Below, one piece after another: positions 21,954-32,408 of a stretch of 64,000 nucleotides of DNA. Both the position numbers and the translations under genes were made by a program. The stretch is taken from contig OX336392.1 of the NCBI GenBank assembly GCA_946902985.2, positions 16,156,716 to 16,220,715 on the forward strand, written 5' to 3'. Below the pieces are notes generated by a model, which was given only the letters and a program-made list of their open reading frames with translations, was not told where the DNA came from and made no database searches. Each line of letters begins with the position of its first letter. Positions within the stretch are counted from its first letter, which is position 1. Origin of the DNA: Meconema thalassinum. Its lineage: Eukaryota; Arthropoda; Insecta; Orthoptera; Tettigoniidae.

Positions 21954-22216
21954 TAAAATTGGAGTGGGTCTCTGTGCGAGACTTGCTGAAGACATTGTTA
22001 GCAGGTTTCCTAGCCTTACTTACGGAGTTTTACCTCTAAAAATTAACTTGGTGGCTTCGGTGGTGTAGTCGGTAGCATACTGAGCTTCTATGCCCAAGAT
22101 AGCGGGTTCAAACCCGGCCGAAGCCATCGGATTTTTTAAGAGCGTTAAAAATCCCTCAGTATGCCTTCCTTCGGAGGGGAAGTAAAGCCGACAGTCCCAT
22201 GTCATAGATTTATGGC
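21954..22216 (+). repeat. 263-bp direct duplication, copy 2
   Basis: Second copy of 20924-21186. Its SINE part keeps a longer consensus-like 3' end (TATGGCATGTTAAAGAACC) than copy 1. Confidence 0.88.
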
Positions 22217-22236
22217 ATGTTAAAGAACCTTCCACT
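22051..22236 (+). repeat. tRNA-derived SINE (family C), copy 2
   Basis: Same head, B box and body as 21021-21206, lying within the second duplicate. The left flank resembles that of copy 1 (AAAAATTAACTTG), but no right-hand duplication is present, in keeping with spread by segment duplication rather than independent retroposition. Confidence 0.88.
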
Positions 22237-22439
22237 AATTACACCAGTGTAAAGCTAAATTGGATAGGTTAAGAATGTCAGTCTTGTGATGGTGAAATGT
22301 AATATTTATAAACTTGTAAGTACTCCTCCACTTTTTATGGCACAAGTTTGAGTTTGGTCAATTAAATTTAAATATCCATTATAGGTCCTCTCTAAATATT
22401 AACCCTTGGGTAGCTCATAACCTAGCCTATATAACATAC

Positions 22440-22967
22440 CTGCTTTGCTCCAAGAATGAAATCTGGAAGATTAAATTCAGGATCAAAGTATGGAGTGATT
22501 ATTAAATTGGCCAATATCCAGTTCCTTATCGTCTTGATAATGCTGGGCCATATTATTTCAGGAAAGTCCATGAGTCGGGGAATGCCTCGTTTTTCAGATC
22601 CATCCCCATCAGAATAATTTCTTACTTGGCAGTTAACTTTATTTTTACCAATTAGGAGTTTTTGTGGAACTACAAACTTTCCTGGATGAATTATATTCGT
22701 ATTCCCCTTTAAAGGAACATTATTACATTGCTTTTGAAAATAAAAGCTCAAACCAGTCTGTGAAACATCAAAAGGTAAACACAGGGGCTTATGCTGATAT
22801 TCACTGAAGTTCTCACACGATATATGATGATTCCTAACTCCAAGAGTAACCAGTCCAAGCTGATTAATTTTTTGACTGATTATTGTCAGAAGACGGTAGC
22901 GAAAACAACACGCTCCACTCCATTGACTACTAGCTACGACTTTGCTGATACATAACACCACGGCCAT
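22440..22967 (-). CDS. MAIP1: MAIP1-like mitochondrial protein, first coding exon
   Basis: A 176-codon minus-strand exon starts at ATG 22965-22967 and ends at CAG followed by a GTATGT donor at 22439; phase 0. The N-terminus (MAVVLCISKVVASSQ, SGACCFRYR) is basic and hydrophobic like a mitochondrial presequence. The conserved part is at the end: RLMDFPEIIWPSIIKTIRN, ILANLIITPYFDPEFNLPDF, ILGAKQ. This matches the start of the Tim44-like domain of C2orf47/MAIP1, a matrix protein that binds the m-AAA protease and helps EMRE/SMDT1 maturation in mammals. Later exons were not found and may lie further left behind the repeats. The reading of 181 codons that continues past the donor is intronic. Function is by family resemblance. 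Confidence 0.72.
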
Positions 22968-23330
22968 GTTACACCCTCACGTCCGGTCGCCATGATGAGA
23001 TTCGATACAATGGTTATCGAATTCAATGGTCGAGGGTGTTCTGTGTGGTCGATGCAAAAAGATCTTATAGAGATATCGATTGCTCGACTACAGTAGGTCT
23101 ACCCACTTTTAAAGTATGTGCTCTACCCTAATCTCCCTAATTTAGTGTAGCCTTTGTAAGGGCATTTTAAAGAGTACCGTAGCATGGCCTAAGATCACAG
23201 ATTTATATAATTAGAACGCTGGCGCTAGCTCGCTACCCTGCGCACTGGGAAAGTGTGAGGCCGCGAGTCAGCCGGTCGCCACTTATCGCGCGGGCAGCGG
23301 GCAAAGCAATACACATTTAAATGGGTGCAT
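22968..23330 (-). promoter_or_regulatory. Probable promoter/5' region of the MAIP1-like gene
   Basis: Immediately upstream of the minus-strand start, two TATCGAT-type motifs resemble the DRE/BEAF element of insect housekeeping promoters: TTATCGAATT near 23015 and ATATCGATTG near 23073. A CG-rich stretch at 23215-23300 is unusual for this AT-rich window. Transcription start sites cannot be placed from sequence alone. Confidence 0.4.
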
Positions 23331-23485
23331 CTCGGAAACCAAAGATTTACATTCAAAGTTATTAGTTCATAGTGGGAATATCAATGTAAATATAAGTGCT
23401 TAATTTATGAGGTTTTATAGAGAACATGCCAATCGTCAATTTGATTCCCTTTCCGTATAAATGATGTGAATGGAGCCTTGTCTAA

Positions 23486-23682
23486 GGTGCCACATTCGCC
23501 TGGAGTAGAAGTGAGAAACAACGGAAAACCACTTCCAGGATGGCTCAGTTTTGCCTCACGAGGCTGAGTGTGCCCCGTTTCAACTCTCAGACCAGATTTC
23601 AATTTCTTGGCAGATCCGGGAATCAAACCAGGACCTCCGGGGCTACAGCTATACACGCTAGTCGCAACTCCACAAGGTAGTC
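23486..23682 (-). repeat. tRNA-derived SINE (family B)
   Basis: Minus-strand copy of the family best seen at 61310-61555: shared blocks AAAACCACTTCCAGGATGG, GCCTCACGAGGCTGAGTG and CTTGGCAGATCCGGGAATC. The B-box region corresponds to GGTTTGATTCCC. Confidence 0.8.
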
Positions 23683-23699
23683 TACTCGCTCTTTGTTAG

Positions 23700-24051
23700 C
23701 AAAATATAAAACCAAATGTATACGCTTTTGTTTTGAGCTGATCAGAAGGCAATAAATACATAAAGAAAACGATATATTCCGCTAGTAGTCTATTCGCACG
23801 TCTTATATCGTTCAAATTTTCAGAGGAAATATCATTCCTTGCACTTATTTTGTGAAGTGATTATTGAGAGAACGATGGTTCAGACTGACTTATATACTAC
23901 GAAGGCCATTGCTCGAATCTCAGTATTTCTAGAATTGAACTACCCGTTAGTGTCAATTGGAGATATATTGTTGGTGTTAGCACCCAGCTCTCATTGCTGA
24001 GAAAGGGCTGCCTACGTAAATGAACGGCATATTGCAGGGGCATAAAACACA
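23700..24051. other. No gene seen
   Basis: No supported frame or repeat boundary between the SINE and the G homopolymer. Confidence 0.35.
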
Positions 24052-24069
24052 GGGGGGGGGGGGGGGGGG
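24052..24069 (+). repeat. 18-base G homopolymer
   Basis: Eighteen G in a row, followed by further G runs to 24080 (CGGCAGGGGG). It could form a G-quadruplex; length is also prone to sequencing error. Confidence 0.9.
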
Positions 24070-24246
24070 CGGCAGGGGGAGCATTGACCCCCACCCCAAG
24101 TTTTAGGTGCAAGGCAAAATTTTTAAGTACCGGTAGCCTATACTTTAAAAAATAAAATAACCAGAAAGTATTCTATAAACGATTTAATACTACGTTAGGC
24201 TTTAAATTGGAAAAGCCGTCTTGCCTTCTTAGTCGTAATTTCTTTA

Positions 24247-24312
24247 TTCTAGGGGCAGACGACCTCGTAGTTCTGCCCCTTAAAAACAACAATAACTAAC
24301 TAACTAATTATT
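24247..24312 (+). repeat. Short hairpin repeat, copy 2
   Basis: AGGGGCAGA (from 24250) pairs with TCTGCCCCT about 15 bases later; the tail reads TTAAAAACAACAATAACTAA. Two relatives lie at 26222-26280 and 26329-26373. Confidence 0.65.
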
Positions 24313-24448
24313 TATTCTATTTTTGCCCGCCGAGGCGCCAACTGAGCCGAGAGCTGAGGCCCTTTGAGCTTTATCCGTAATCTGCTAACCATGTGGTTGA
24401 ACAGTGGTTGCCTAGGTAATAATATTAATACGGTACCGGTACTAATAA

Positions 24449-24545
24449 TAATGGCGTCAGGAAGGGTGTCCGGCCGTAAAAACCATCCGCCACGTAGAAT
24501 CTCATCTCAACCCCGAACCCATTCGAAAACGGGAATAATAAGGGG
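24449..24545 (+). repeat. Fragment of SINE family D
   Basis: ATGGCGTCAGGAAGGGTGTC and the following CGGCCGTAAAAACC match the body of the SINE at 33577-33770 (GGCGTCAGGAAAGGCATCCG). The tRNA head is missing. Confidence 0.55.
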
Positions 24546-24559
24546 TAGACATACATAGG

Positions 24560-25237
24560 CTACACCGGTACGACCTTGTTTCCTGGTTAAGTGGAGTCAT
24601 TTTGACGACCTATTAATAAATAAAAGTTTAGTAACCAAATGTGATCTTAGACAAGCCGACATCGTATGGTCGTATATGATTTGGAGCAGCGTAGGTTAGA
24701 TTTATTTCCGGCTTTTCCCGCCGGGAATCGAACCTGCAATTTTGCAATAATGAAGCGGCCATTTCATCACTGGTCCACCGGGGAAGCCAAGGTTTTTATG
24801 TGGCGCAGTTGGTAAGACTCTCGATAATGAGTAGGTCTAAGCCTGAGGACCAGTACAATTCTTAAATATTAGTGGACTGTATCTTAGAAGAATCCAACGC
24901 TTAACTCAGATAATAGGCAAGTTTTAGATTTATACGGGCGCCATGAATGCTATGTATTTCCCGACCTAAAGAAGCTCACTTCACCTCCTCCGTTCTGTAA
25001 TTTCATTTATTTGATGGTATGGAATTTCAAGATACATTTTCAGTGATTATTTGTGTCATTTTCGTGGATAATGATTCTATTTGACACAGTATACATGCGT
25101 ATTCGATGGGCAAATCGAGGAACTACGCATCAGGAGGGCAGTGAATTTATTTACCAACAGATGGCACACTCTTCACTGTCAATAGTTTTTCATTGGTTAT
25201 TTGCCCTGCCTTGCAAGTCAAAACCTAAGCAGCCATC
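24560..25237 (+). promoter_or_regulatory. Upstream region of CRTC
   Basis: No other gene is recognisable here. A CCAAT box in reverse (ATTGG) lies near 25193, about 45 bases before the CRTC start. The 24711-24790 stretch with GGGAATCGAACC resembles a tRNA-like SINE head on the minus strand. Promoter extent is inferred only from position. Confidence 0.35.
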
Positions 25238-25351
25238 ATGGCGAATCCAAGGAAATTCAGTGAGAAGATTGCGTTACATACACAAAAGCAAGCAGAAGAA
25301 ACGGCTGCCTTCGAACAGATCATGCGAGAAGTGTCGGATGCAACTAGTAGG
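25238..25351 (+). CDS. CRTC: CRTC (CREB-regulated transcription coactivator), coding exon 1
   Basis: ATG at 25238 opens 38 codons beginning [20 protein letters not shown] and continuing [18 protein letters not shown], then a GTAAGT donor at 25352; phase 0. This is the N-terminal CREB-binding coiled coil of CRTC/TORC, nearly invariant in insects. CRTC is held in the cytoplasm by SIK/AMPK phosphorylation and 14-3-3. On dephosphorylation it enters the nucleus and boosts CREB at cAMP-response promoters, with roles in energy balance and memory. The start is supported by exact agreement with the family N-terminus and a purine at -3 (ATCATGG). A longer frame overlapping in another phase is spurious. 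The next exon is at 47760. Confidence 0.93.
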
Positions 25352-26734
25352 GTAAGTAGCACCCACAGAAATAATTCCCTCAGCATTTGGCGTCATCTCT
25401 AATTTTCATCCTAACATAAACAAGTCACTACTGTGGAGATGAAGTTGTTTTTTTTACTGTATAATTAGTGGGGCAGTAGTATGAGGAAATCAATGTGAAG
25501 TTCGGGTACAACTCAGTTTATAACGAGTGTAACTTTCCGGGTGGTCTTCAATATATTTTCAGTGAAGTATCATACCAAGAATGTGTAGAATCCTGAAGAA
25601 TGTTACTACTATACACTACATGCCAGTTTGCATGACACCTGTAACTTGTGAATTTGTTGATATTCGGACACTGATACAATACTATGAAGGATTTTAATGT
25701 AACAGTCATTAAGAATTTGTAATAAATGATATGCTACATAAGCAGTAACATGTCACAGCAAGCAGTCTAAATATTTTCATTTCTGTTGCAGTCCTAGTGC
25801 CATATATTTCCAAGTTATGTATTCTGAATTCATGATTTGGGCGGATATGTAACTATTGCTTCATTAGGTAAACTACAATCTTACATGACAACACCACCAT
25901 AGCTGCTTATGGTTGATGAGGTTATTGTTATGATGGTAATAGGGTTGTTACTGTGTCTAGTAGTCACTCATTAGCTATTAATTTTTCAATCATATATGTG
26001 TTATGTACTGTTTTCTTATTAAGATTAAGACTTTCATCTTTTTATTTTTGATTGGGAATAGGGGGAGGGACTGTGTGTAGGCATGTGAATTTAATCCCTC
26101 CCCCTTCCTGTCAATGTTCAAATACTTAACTATAAATCTAGGCTATTTGGAATAAAACAGAATTCTAACTTCATCAGAAATAAAGGACTGGGTCTATTTG
26201 TGTGGGGAAAATGACCAGTATTTAGGGGCAGATGACCTCTGTTTCACCGCCTAAAACCTCAATAACTAATTAGGAGGAAACAAATTTTTCCTCAGTACAA
26301 ATTTCTTGTAGGTTACCTAAAATCTAGGGCCAGACGACCTCGCTGTTCCACAACAATAACTAACTAGCTAGCTAAAGTCTGGGTGAGTTACGGTAACTTC
26401 ATAGCCTACAGACTTTTTCAAAAGTACCATGGACTTTTATGTAGTAGCCTACCATATTTCTCCATCATTATGATGAATCTACCTTGATCTTTTTCAAAAA
26501 TATCTCTGCTTTTATTTAAAACAGAACTCCTGTAAGAAAGAGTTTTTTCCTTTTGATTCAAAACTTAACACATGTGATAAATCAAGTTGCTGGATGTGAG
26601 CATTCATTGCAGTGTATTTATTTCCCATGCTAGACATACCAGCTTCATTGTAATGTGGATTATGATGTATTGCGCTAAACCTCGGCAGTCATTTGTAAGT
26701 CATTATATTTTTGCTACTTATATACAGTAATATA
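25352..26734 (+). other. CRTC intron 1, proximal part
   Basis: No coding sequence. Contains two copies of the short hairpin repeat (26222-26280 and 26329-26373), both with the GACCTC core and CAATAACTAA tails; otherwise no recognised repeat. Confidence 0.5.
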
Positions 26735-27050
26735 GCCTCCGTGGCTTGGGCGGGAGCACGCCGGCCTCTCACCGCTAGGGTCCATGGTTCAAATCCCGGT
26801 CACTCCATGTGAGATTTGTGCTGGACAAGGGGGAGGCAGACAGGTATTTCTCCGGGTACTCCAGTTTTCCCTGTCAATATTTTATTCCAGCAACATTTTT
26901 AATTCATCTGTCAATTCATTTAATCACTGCCCCAGATGAGTGCGACAGGCTTAGGCAGCCGGCACAGTTCATACCCTCGCCACTAGATGGGGGCTTCATT
27001 CCATTCCTGACCCGGTCGATCGACTGGAAACAGGCTGTGGATTTTCATTT
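26735..27050 (+). repeat. tRNA-derived SINE (family A), plus strand
   Basis: Head GCCTCCGTGGCTTGGGCGGG with B box GGTTCAAATCC at 26786-26796. The body and the ATTTTCATTTTTC tail match 745-1044 in reverse. Flanking similarity (TATACAGTAATA before, ATATTCAGTAGT after) may be a decayed duplication. Confidence 0.9.
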
Positions 27051-28075
27051 TTCATATTCAGTAGTGTGACCTTCTGTGACTGACTGTAAATTAACCGGTT
27101 ATTTCTATGCCCTACACTCCCAACAGTAGCCTAAACTTGTGGAACCATACCTTTGCTGTGGTGATTTGACTATTGCATGTTATTCCAATATTTAGGAACA
27201 GGTTTACCTGTTTTGGTTTTATTTTTAGTATTGGCTATTTTGGTTCAATTTTATGAGGACTACATTGTAGTTTGCTGAAATACAGCACACATATGCAAGT
27301 CATCGAATATGCACAACATAGCACACCTTAACCTAATAGTCTCTAACTCATAGTTAAGTTTCAAACTCCATGATCTGTATTCAGACAATATCTTACTGAG
27401 GTGAGCTCTTGAGAAATCACGAGAAAGTGTATCTTTACATTAAAACACCAAACCCCATAGATTACTAGTTGAGGAGAGATGAACCTACCCTAGTCACTCA
27501 CAACTACGTTAATACGGATATGACAAGATTTTCATACATTTTTAGGGGACAATACCAATTTTAATTGCCATCTATTGAACTGGAAATGTGTGTTAAATTA
27601 CGTAAATCTATGTGCTTGTTTCTTGTTCATTGAAAGACAGCAGCAATGTTGCTCAAGCGGTGAGCATTCATCAACTGTTATCTGGGCGGAGACATGACGA
27701 CACATTAATATCATGGTAATTTTGCCAACGTGTAAGATATAAAATGCACCACCATATGAGGCCTTGCGTGACTAAACCCATTGGTCTAAAGAAAGAGTAA
27801 TGTATGACTATTTCCACTGTTCGTGACAATAGCAGGGGTGCATATGTGGCTCGAGTGGCCCGCAGGCTAAAACCGTTGTCAAAACCCATTGGATTGGACA
27901 AAACGAAGGTCAGAATGGTTGGGTTGAGGTGCGGTCTTGGCCGCAGGAAGTTAGCGGGGATCTTCTGACGACACGTTAGGCTGTAACCAATATCATAGCC
28001 ACTGTTCCTTTCATTTGCTCCCATCACAGAACACTACCTCGACAGCCTAAACAATTACTACCGTACGAGTGGGGT
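27051..28075. other. Intron sequence, no gene seen
   Basis: A 118-codon minus-strand frame at 27671-28027 has no recognisable domain or exon signals and is taken as chance. Confidence 0.4.
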
Positions 28076-28610
28076 TTTTGTTGGGGTTGGCAATACTGTA
28101 CTTGTGCATAATTCCCATGGATAATGGCCGACACGGCTGGAATTTTACTATGTAAGTCGTGTTATACCCGCAGAGACAAAATCAGAAACAAGGAAATTAG
28201 GAAGAAAACAGGATTCCCAAAGTTACAAGACAAAATCTAGATCAGTAAGCTAAAATGGTATGGACATATGATGCAAATGGGTGAAGACCAAGTCCCGAAG
28301 CAATTATTTATTGAGAAAGTCACAGGAAGGCGCCAAAGGGGAAGGCCGAGGATGAGGTGGATGGATGCTGTGAGGGAGAGTGTTGAGAAAAGAGGAGTGA
28401 AAGTGGAGGATGTACTGGAAGAGGGACGAGAGTGGTGGAGAGACAGAAGAGTACGGTGGGCCTTGATTCACACTCCGACCCAGATCACTGGAACCGGGAA
28501 ATTAAGAAGAAGAAGTCTTGTTATAAATTGGGATGGAGGGTGTGTTAAAGACAGAGGAGGAGCGAATTACATCCTTGCCACATGTATTTTGAATCATTAC
28601 AGAAGGTATT
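28076..28610 (+). repeat. Dispersed repeat shared with 35404-35595, interrupted by two retroelements
   Basis: GGGGTTGGCAATACTGTACT, GCATAATT, GACACGGCTGGAAT and GGGATGGAGGGTGTGTTA have counterparts in the same order at 35413-35530. The non-LTR copy at 28167-28512 lies inside it, and the RTE-like copy 2 inserted at its right end. Confidence 0.7.
28167..28512 (+). mobile_element. 5'-truncated non-LTR copy
   Basis: Flanked by AAGTCGTGTTATA (28154-28166) and AAGTCTTGTTATA (28513-28525), one mismatch. It encodes only the RT C-terminal tail: RRDKIRNKEIRKKTG, LKWYGHMMQMGEDQVPKQ, RRQRGRPRMRWMDAVRES, one stop near 28238. It ends in AAGAAG repeats. Confidence 0.85.
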
Positions 28611-29476
28611 CGTTCCATTTTTGAAAGCATTTGGTTTCATCCACTACTGGCTTGCTGGGCCTATCGTAACTTCATCAGAGCCCCGTTAGCAGTCACTTTT
28701 CAGGGTTCCTGTAGGACCTTCACAGCTACCGTAACGGTCCACTGTGGTACTTCGCCCCTACAGGCAATCCCCTACTTTGTGCCGTTGCCCGTCTCCCACG
28801 ACGTGGACGAGGGGTTGGACTTAAGGAAGAAGGAAAGATCCACAACGGGAATAACAATTGGTAGGGAACAGCTGAAGAAAGTGGAGAGTTTCAAGTATCT
28901 GGGAAGCCTGATACAAGATAAAGGAAGAAATGATACAGAAATAAGGGGACAGGCAGAAGCATTCCGGAGGAGTGTGAGAAGCATGTTATGGAGCGAGGAT
29001 GTCCCTCAGAACAGTAAAATGATCATATACCGGACATACTATGTCCCTATCCTGACGTATGCCTCGGAGACCTGGGTTATGAAAGGAAGGGAGAAGAGCA
29101 AAATACAGACCAGTGAGATGAGGTTCTTGAGAAGCAGTATTGGAACTACAAAGAGGGACAGAATAAGAAATGAGAGGACCAGAGAATTAATGAAGGAGGA
29201 ACCATTACAGGATGGTATAGAGAAATCTAGACTTAGATGGTAAGGACATGTAAAACGAATGGAGGAGAAGAGGATACCTAGGAGGATACAAGAGACGAAG
29301 TGGGAAGGAAAGAGACCGAGAGACAGGTGGCTGAAGGGGGTGGAAGAAAGCGTGAAGAAGAGAGGAGAAGACTGGACAAGGGTGGAGGCTGAGAGATGGG
29401 AAGACAGAAGACGTTGGAGAGGCTTGTGTTCCAATCAGACCCGGCCAGTGGCTGGAAACTGTTCATGATGATGATG
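28611..29476. mobile_element. RTE-like non-LTR retrotransposon copy 2, 5'-inverted
   Basis: ACAGAAGGTATT at 28599-28610 and 29477-29488 is a perfect 12-bp duplication. 28611 to about 28825 is the minus-strand 5' UTR (same sequence as 2650-2870 of copy 1). The remainder is the plus-strand RT C-terminus with a GATGATGATG tail. Only the 5' UTR is inverted here, whereas copy 1 also has the endonuclease, so the breakpoints are independent. Confidence 0.9.
28830..29470 (+). pseudogene. RT C-terminal fragment of RTE-like copy 2
   Basis: Reads ITIGREQLKKVESFKYLGSL, RRSVRSMLWSEDVPQNSK, YYVPILTYASETWVMKGRE and RLRW, then one in-frame TAA at 29241-29243 where copy 1 has Tyr. It continues GHVKRMEEKRIPRRIQETKW to a stop at 29468. 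The FADD catalytic motif lies upstream of the junction and is absent. Confidence 0.88.
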
Positions 29477-29499
29477 ACAGAAGGTATTTATGGCTAACA

Positions 29500-32408
29500 A
29501 GCTGTACCCGGCATGCGTTGCAATGCCAATCAAAGAAAGTGTTGGCGTTGAAATTCTGTTTCTTGAAGTGCTTTTGGATACACAACATGTTAACTGCCTC
29601 TAAGCTATCGTAAAATGGATTTTCTAATTTAGAACCATTCGTGGGAGCGTGCACAACAACTTTCAAAAGTTTCATCGCTGCCACTCATTTGTTTAATCTA
29701 CTCGTACGCTCCCTATTGTGAAATGGATTTACTAAGTCGAAACCCTTCCCTGGCGTGTTCACAATAACTTATCAATGATTCATCGCAATTGGATGAATGG
29801 TATATGCATGTATAGGGGTTTTTGTTTAAACGATTCGTGCGCTGTCACTCATTTGTTGAATCTACTCGTGCGCTACCTATTGAGAAATGTATTACTAAGT
29901 CGAAGCCCTTCCCTGGCGTGTACACAATAACTCATCAAGGTTTCATCGCAATCGATGAATGTTATACGAACACAATAGGGGAATTTGTTGAAACGCTTCG
30001 CGCGTCGTCACCCATTTGTTGCATCTACTCTTGCGCTACTTATTGTGAAATGGATTTACTAAGTCCCCTTCCCTGGCGGGTACACAATAACTGATCAATG
30101 TTTCATCGCAATCGGATGAATAGTATATGAACGCATACCTGATTTTGTATAAACGATTCGCGCTCCGTCACTCATTTGTTGAATCTACTCGTGCGCTACC
30201 TACTGTAAAATATATTTACTAAGTTAGAAACCGTCACGTAAGTGTCCACAACATCTCACCCAAGTTTCAACGCTATCGGACTAATGGGATATGAAGACAT
30301 AGGGGACTGTATAGAAACGTTCCGCGTGTCGTCGTTCATTTGTCGAATCTACTCGTGTGCTACCTACTGTGAAATGTATTTACTAAGCCAGAAACCTTCC
30401 TTGGAGTGTCCACCATATTTCACCCAAGTTTCACCGCTAACGGCAGAATGGTATATGACCTTATACGGGACTTTGTTGAAACGCTTCGCGCGTCGGCCCT
30501 CATTTGTTGAATCAACTTGTGCGCTGCATATTGTATAGGGGATTTACTAAGCCAGATTTTCCATGACGTGTACACAACATCTCACCCAAGTTTCATAGCT
30601 ACGGACGAATGGTACATGCATGCATACGGGACTTGGTTGAAACGCTTCGCGTGTCGTCGCTCATTTGTTAATTCTACTCTTGCGCTACATATTGTAATAT
30701 GGATGTACTCAGCCAGAAACCTTCCCTGGAGTGTAGACAACATCTCACCCAAGTTTCATCGCAATCAGATGAATGGTATGTGAACGTATGCGGGACGTTG
30801 TCGAAACGCTTCGCGCGTAGTCACTCATTTGTTGAACATAAACGTGCGCTTCGTATTGTAAAATGGATTTACTTAGCCAGAAACCTTTCCTGGAGTGTAC
30901 ACAACAATTCACCAAACATTTATCACTATCAGACGAATGGTATATGACTTTATACGGGACTTTGTTGAAACTCTTCGCGTGTCATCGCTCATTTGTTGAA
31001 TCTACTGGTGCGCTACCTATTGTAAAATGTATGTACTAAGCCAGAAACCTTCCCTGGAGTGTACACAACATCTCACCCAAGTAGCAAGACTGAAATCCCG
31101 GAAACCTGCCTGGAAGACGGCCAGGAATCTAGTTGACATACCATTTAGACCTGACGAAGCATGGAAGCAAGAATGGGCCAGATTACACCCACATGGTCTA
31201 ATCAACATCGATGACCCAACAGCAAAACCTCCTGGGTTCAACCTCCCGCGCACCATCTGGACCAGACTAAACAGGATACGCTGCGGCGTTGGAAGAACTG
31301 CTTCTGCACTACACCAATGGGGGTGGTTGGAGTCTCCTTCCTGCAACTGTGGTGCTGAAATGCAAACCATCAGCCACATCGTGAAAGAATGTCCTCTGCG
31401 GGCATTCACTGGGCCTGTGGAGGAGCTACATCAAGTAACCCCTACGGCACTCACTTGGTTGGAAGGACTAGACATCAGCTTGTGATGAAATATCAGAATC
31501 TGCAGCAGTGTGTGTGTGTGTGTGTGTATGCGTGCATCCCAGTTATTATGTCTGTAATACTTTACATCCATGTATATAAATATGTATATATTAATTTTTA
31601 TTTTGTAATAGCAATTATATGTAATACATTTCAACGATTGTCAAATGAAGCATCATACGCTAAATAAATAAATAATGGTATATGAAATTATATGGGACTT
31701 TGTTGAAACGCTTCGCGCGTCGTCGCTCATTTGTTGATTCTACACGTGCTCTACCTATTTTTAAAGGGATTTACTAAGCTAGAAACCTTCCCTGGAGTGC
31801 GTACAAAATCTCAGCCTAGTTTCATCGCTATCGGACGAATGGTATATGAACGCAAACGTGACTTTGTTGAAATGCTTCGCGCGTCGTAGCTCATTTGTTG
31901 AATGTTCTCGTGCGCTGCCTATTGTAAAGTGGATGTACTAAGCCAGAAATTTTCCCTGCAGTGTACACTACATTTTACGCAAGTTTCATAGCTATCGGAC
32001 GAATGGTATATGAATGCATACGGGACTTTGTTGAAACGCTTTGCGTGTCGTCGCTCATTTGTTGAATCTACTCGTGCGCTATCTACTGTGAAATGTATTC
32101 ACTAATTTTGAAACCTTCACGTAAGTGTACACAACATCTCACCCAAGTTTCATCGCTATCGGACGAATGGTATATGAACACATACGGGACTTTGTTGAAA
32201 TGCTTCGCGCATCGTCGCTCATTTGTTCAATCTACGCGTGCGCTACCTATTGTAAAATGGATTTACTAAGTCAGAAACCTTCCTTGGAGTGTACTCAACA
32301 TCTCACCCAAGTTTCATCGCAATCGGACGAATGGTATATGAACTCATAGGAGACATACCCACCCACAGACAAACTATCACGTTACATTGATTTTTATATA
32401 TATAGATA
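29500..32408 (+). repeat. Tandem array of about 164-bp units within a dispersed element
   Basis: About 13 imperfect units, each with a TTTGTTGAAACGCTTCGCGC core (for example 29987, 30472, 30632, 31699, 32027), TCATTTGTTGAATCTACTCG and AAGCCAGAAACCTTCC. It opens with AGCTGTACCCGGCATGCGTT and closes with TTTTTATATATATAGATAG, which look like the ends of one mobile element. A non-LTR fragment interrupts it at 31084-31673. Apparent reading frames repeat with the units and are not evidence of protein. Confidence 0.85.
31084..31673 (+). mobile_element. Non-LTR retrotransposon 3' end inserted in the tandem array
   Basis: Encodes the C-terminus of an RT protein: RLKSRKPAWKTARNLVD, PPGFNLPRTIWTRLNRIRCG, SALHQWGWLESPSCNCGAEM and THIV-type zinc motif (ISHIVKECPL), stop at 31483-31485. 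A 3' UTR follows with a GT repeat (31509-31526) and an AAATAAATAAATAA tail. No duplication is seen; about 18 bp of the array unit seem lost at the site. Confidence 0.85.

Noticed and set aside
26735..26810. tRNA genes suggested by A and B boxes (also at 1010, 21060, 33600, 55840, 61350)
   Set aside because: Boxes lie at the heads of repeated SINEs, and no cloverleaf with acceptor stem was seen.
27671..28027. 118-codon minus-strand frame
   Set aside because: No recognisable domain, no splice context, partly within dispersed repeat sequence.
31509..31526. GT microsatellite as a regulatory site
   Set aside because: It lies in the 3' UTR of an inserted non-LTR fragment.
29822..32349. Series of 60-100 codon frames with repeated motifs
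   Set aside because: They follow the 164-bp tandem unit and vary in frame; not a repeat protein.
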